DNA of 64,000 nt, from NCBI GenBank assembly GCA_003117195.1, contig BDSI01000100.1:186001-250000 (forward strand), in the 5' to 3' direction. The stretch comes from Eudorina sp. 2006-703-Eu-15. Lineage: Eukaryota; Chlorophyta; Chlorophyceae; Chlamydomonadales; Volvocaceae. The notes beneath the pieces were generated by a model, which was not told where the DNA came from, searched no databases, and worked only from the letters and a program-made list of their open reading frames with translations. This document shows, piece by piece, positions 60,501 to 64,000 of the stretch. The position numbers were made by a program, and so were the translations under genes. How positions within the stretch are numbered: position 1 is the first letter of the stretch; each line of letters begins with the position of its first letter.

Positions 60501-63500
60501 TTCCTGCACCTTCAGGTGGGCAGAGAGGTCCGAGCCGGGACTCGCGTGCGAGAACCAGGTCGTGTAGTGTGGACACGGCCCTGGGAGTCGTGGGTTTCCG
60601 GTTCGGAGGTTGGTAGGGCCGCCGGCGGTTATGGACGGGAGAAGCACCCTGGTCGTGCAGCGGACCCTGCCGTGGGCGCCCTCAGTGATAGCAGGGGGGG
60701 GGGCACTCGCCTGTCCGCCATGACTGCGCGCCCAAAGGGGGCAAAGGGGCGGCGAGGGGTGCTGTGGCTTGGTCGGGGGGGCAGTCATGGCGGGGAACCA
60801 AGGGGCAACGTGCCCATAGCCGTACGGCACTGCACGAGAGCGGGTAGCTAGGTACGGCATCCCATGCGACAGCCAAACAGCCGCTGTCGCAGTTTTTAGC
60901 CAGCCTAGACCAACCGGCCCGGGGGCGGGGCCCGGTGCGACGCCGCCGGGCAGCCCGTCGCAACTCCGCTCCCTTGGAGAGTACATCCGTGTCCGCAGTA
61001 TCTGGGTCTCGGAGCGGTGGGGGCGCGAAATACCGCCGGGTCTTGTGCAGCGGCACGTGGGGCGAGAGCGGCGCCGCAGCCGTGCGTGCCGTTCAACTGG
61101 CGGGGGCTCGGCGCTCGAGCCGCCGCCCATCCGGCTGTAATCTGCGCGGACGCCCCACACGATGGCAAGCAGGGGCGAGGAAGCGCAGGCTGGGGCGATG
61201 ACGTCAAGGAACAACATAGCGCCGAACGGGGTGCGGAGCATCGGACAGCGGCGGGCTGGGTGCGCGCGTTATCGACCGACGACAAACGGTCGCTAGATGC
61301 GGTTGAGCGCGCGCCCGCCTCGGCCTCGGGGCGGAAAGCGCTGTGGAGGTAAAGAAGCCCGCGGCCGACCTCTCACGCTGTCTTACAAAAAGTTGCATCG
61401 CGCCATAACAAATGTACTATTTTCCTGTAACCATGTACGCAATTGATAGATTGCGACCCGCAACGCAGTCTTACCTTACCTGTTCGCGTCCCGGGTCAGC
61501 CATGTAGGGTTGACGCGTCGGCATGGCGCCAGTCTCCTTCCCGGCGCCTTGGCCCCTCACCTTGCTAGGTATCCATTGAAATCCATTTTTGACAAAATTT
61601 GGGATGGTAAGGCTTTGGCGAAGTCATCTGCGGACACACAAGCCCGAAAGGGCGGATGTGAGCTCGTATGCATTCTAAGCATTCCGAGGCCATTTGCGCG
61701 GTCGCCAAAGCACCATTATTATCATCCGCCATACCTGGACTCCATTTATCCTGCGCTTTTTGCTAGAGATATTTTGCTTGGCCGTGTGTTACGAGGTAAA
61801 GCATTTATTTGCCACCTCCTACCTGGCCTCTCAGTACGCGCGCATCAAGCTATTTGCATTATCCATGTAGCCCTCATAATATAATCAAATGTATCTATGT
61901 TTGTTCCGACACCAGATGCCGGAATCGGCGGTTGAGGCCCCTGGTCGGGCCGTAGGTAGGAGGATTCGCATCTACGACCCGGCTCGAGCGAGGCCCGTCA
62001 AGAGGCGGCGCTGGCCGCGCCGTCGGTGTCGCGTAGACCATCCATATTACAATATGACTTCAAATTTGCGAAAAAAGCAGTGTTGTACGTTCGGCCTGTC
62101 TAGGGCTATCGGGTCTCTTCAAATTCCCCGTCACGCAGCCACGTCACGTCAACAAAATTCGACAAACTCGCACCTCTTCATCTCCGGTCCATACGAGAGG
62201 CGCGCGCGACTGAGAAACTCTCAGAAGTTTATCGCTCAATGGTTAGCGCTGGGCGGCGCCTCGGCGCGCCTCGGCTTGTAAGGGGAACGGGGTCCTCCGA
62301 GGCAAGTGTCTTAATCAGGCCTAATCAGGTCATGGGGGAAAGGGCGGAATTCACACTGCCCTGATTAGTTGATCGAGAACAGCAAATAAGTGTTCCGTTT
62401 TTCGTCTGAAACATTGTTGAAGAACTATTCTTCGGCGGAGGGTTCGGTTGCAAAACGTAACGGACGCAACGCGGTCAGTGCCAGCAATACTGGCAATACG
62501 GTGGCCACGGTTACGATCTGCAGACGACAAGAATAACGCGTTACGAGCCCCAGCGAGCCTGCCGACCAATGCAGCATATTTGAAGACGTTCTTTCGATGC
62601 TTTGTCGTGTCAGTTTCCCAAGCAAGCTCACACGCGTCTGCAGGGCCATACCGATGGCCTGGATCTAGCTGTCGGTGCTGGATCCTATATCCGTACGACG
62701 CAAGCCACTCTGGAAACATGCTCTCAGTGAGAGCCCTCTCAGTGCTCACCCCGAAACGGACAAATACACAAACAACTTCTGGCAAACAAATACAGAGATC
62801 AATTTGAATCGCGACAAAGTTTCCAAGCTGTGCACGTGCAGGTTCCTCATCGGTTCCACAATTAAAGTTGTAGTTCACACGCGGACAACAACCAAGTGAA
62901 TGAATTGAACTACGTAGTAAGCGAGGATAACTATCACCATCAATGTGATTCGGATGGCTTTCTCAAAAACCTCCATCGCAATGTCTGCGTTGAGCCCGTC
63001 CACACCCGGCTTGAGAATGGCGTAATGATGCGTCCATACATGCGCCTCACGTTGTCTCTGGTAATTTACACGGCACTCCTGGCTCAACAACCCAAGGCGC
63101 CAGGTGCGTTTCTTCGTGGAGCTGCGCTTGCTGCCTAGGGCTGCATGCTGGTTCATTCCACACAGTCCTCCCGCATGAAGGCCGGAGGGCCACAGCTGGG
63201 ATATAGGATATGGGACATACCGCAGCTGTTACCAATGCTACTGAGGGTCGTCGAAGTGCAGCCGATGCAGCTTACGCAGCCGCAGGCGGCCGCGCGTTCG
63301 GGGGAGGTTTGAGGAACTACCGACTGGATGTTACAGCGGGCCCGGTCTAAATCTCGTGAAAGGGGTACCGTACACTGTCGTGCAGCCTCAGCCTGCCTGA
63401 GCAGCCGTACGGCTAGGCTTCTTCCCGTGGCTCCCGTGGTGTGCCATAGTGCAAGGCGCAGACGGGGATACCCGCCCCTGCGACCGGCTGCAGTGGAGTG

Positions 63501-63603
63501 GAGTGGGTGCAGCAGGGGGGAGTGCAGGGGGAGCGCGTTGAAGACCCCGTTTGAAGGCCACCCCGTTGCCGCCCTCCTCCTCCTCCTCCAGCTGCATGCA
63601 CAG
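55955..63603. other. Repeat-rich intergenic region, no secure gene
   Basis: Contains a GGT tract (57120-57145), a CG/AG dinucleotide run (57520-57561), TG-rich copies of repeat R4 (58335-58385, 58405-58450), a copy of the GTCAC-GA-TGACCC sequence (59190) and an AT-rich stretch (about 61380-62900). A minus-strand frame at 56345-56050 has an acidic run and a coding-like end (VYSVPDMSHNGIKQQ) and could be an exon. I see nothing else I would call a gene except the weak ORF at 60438-61241. Confidence 0.45.
60438..61241 (-). CDS. Possible protein of unknown function
   Basis: A 267-codon ORF starts at an ATG (MLRTPFGAMLFLDVIAPACA) with a hydrophobic N-terminus, then Arg/Pro-rich sequence. A second ATG frame begins upstream at 61398 (MQLFVRQRERSAAGFFTSTA). 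Both could be first exons with targeting sequences, but the rest reads poorly and chance is likely in GC-rich DNA. Confidence 0.25.
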   Translation of the reverse strand: MLRTPFGAMLFLDVIAPACASSPLLAIVWGVRADYSRMGGGSSAEPPPVERHARLRRRSRPTCRCTRPGGISRPHRSETQILRTRMYSPRERSCDGLPGGVAPGPAPGPVGLGWLKTATAAVWLSHGMPYLATRSRAVPYGYGHVAPWFPAMTAPPTKPQHPSPPLCPLWARSHGGQASAPPPAITEGAHGRVRCTTRVLLPSITAGGPTNLRTGNPRLPGPCPHYTTWFSHASPGSDLSAHLKVQEAGCGRNEAAARQGAWYRALY

Positions 63604-64000
63604 GTCGGGAGTCCGGCGCGGGTGCCACCGCCGCCGCCGCCGCCGCCGCCGCTGCGAGTAGTGCAGCAGCAGCAGCAGCAGCCTGGCGCCTCCGCGGCGA
63701 CGGCGACGGCAGCCCCGGCACACACTTGGAGACGAGTCGCAGCCGCGCGGGCATTCGCCTGGCCGGTCGAGACGGCAGCAGCAGTGCCGCGGCCACCGCC
63801 GCGGCCACTGGCAGCGGCATCATCAGCGGCAGTACGGCTGCTGCCGACACGGGCTGTAGCTCCGCCGCAGCCACCAGTCTGACGGGCGGCAAAGGGGAGT
63901 CGTCCCTGGGGGTGCTTCTCCTTCCGCCTCCGCCGCCTCCGCCGCCGCCGAGCAGCTCCTTGGACCCCTGCCTCGGCGACCGGCGGCGACTCGCGGGGAC
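63604..64000 (+). CDS. Partial Ala/Ser/Pro-rich exon at right edge
   Basis: After a pyrimidine-rich acceptor (CTCCTCCAGCTGCATGCACAG) one plus-strand frame is open to the window end. It reads poly-Ala, then GDGDGSPGTHLETSRSRAG, Ser/Ala repeats, a poly-Pro block and SSSLDPCLGDRRRLAG. The composition matches the other low-complexity proteins here. A minus-strand frame over the same bases is also open (SPRQGSKELLGGGG...), so the strand is not certain. No function can be proposed. Confidence 0.4.

Noticed and set aside
63153..63892. Minus-strand ORFs at the right edge as an alternative gene
   Set aside because: Not excluded, but the plus-strand frame after the pyrimidine-rich acceptor has the more regular codon pattern; noted as an alternative in the feature.

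Overview
This window looks like nuclear DNA of a volvocine (Chlamydomonas/Volvox-type) green alga. The signs are GC-rich coding sequence, spliceosomal introns with GTGCGT/GTGAGT-style donors, proteins full of poly-Gln, poly-Ala, poly-Gly and poly-Pro tracts, a hydroxyproline-rich membrane protein, chloroplast-type transit peptides, and abundant GT/CA microsatellites and minisatellites. No bacterial, viral or organellar gene set is visible. All splice models were made by eye from phase and consensus and have no transcript support.

Layout. 1-7824 (-): a very large Gln/Glu/Ala-rich protein whose 3' end lies left of the window. 7825-12199: AT-richer divergent intergenic region with two remarkable palindromes (9239-9998, 10590-11105), each carrying the same 400-bp element exactly at its centre. 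12200-17627 (+): a large polyglutamine/polyalanine/polyproline protein. 17628-23014: non-coding, repeat-rich. 23015-25093 (+): a Gly/Ala/Pro/Tyr-rich protein. 25094-30988: repeat-rich, with two weak small ORFs. 30989-37400 (+): a nine-exon plastid-type tetratricopeptide-repeat (TPR) protein. 37401-40746: spacer between convergent genes, starting with a 44-copy TGATG array that contains the TPR stop codon. 40747-45214 (-): a nine-exon serine hydroxymethyltransferase, the only enzyme I can name with confidence. 46829-51199 (-): a four-exon Ala/Ser/Gln-rich coiled-coil protein. 52737 onward (+): a signal-peptide exon, an unresolved set of coding-like exons, and then (54289-55954) a proline-rich ectodomain, one membrane span and an acidic/RG-rich tail. 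55955-63603: mostly repeats, with one weak ORF. 63604-64000 (+): the probable start of another low-complexity exon running off the right edge.

The genes do not form a pathway. SHMT is one-carbon/glycine metabolism, the TPR protein is a likely plastid adaptor, the proline-rich protein suggests a wall-to-membrane link, and the low-complexity proteins look regulatory or structural but are unassigned. The most unusual features are the two palindromes sharing one centrally placed element, and several simple repeats that have grown exactly at exon ends: a 5' splice site multiplied about 12 times, a stop codon inside an array, and a splice donor made from a dispersed repeat's GT tract.
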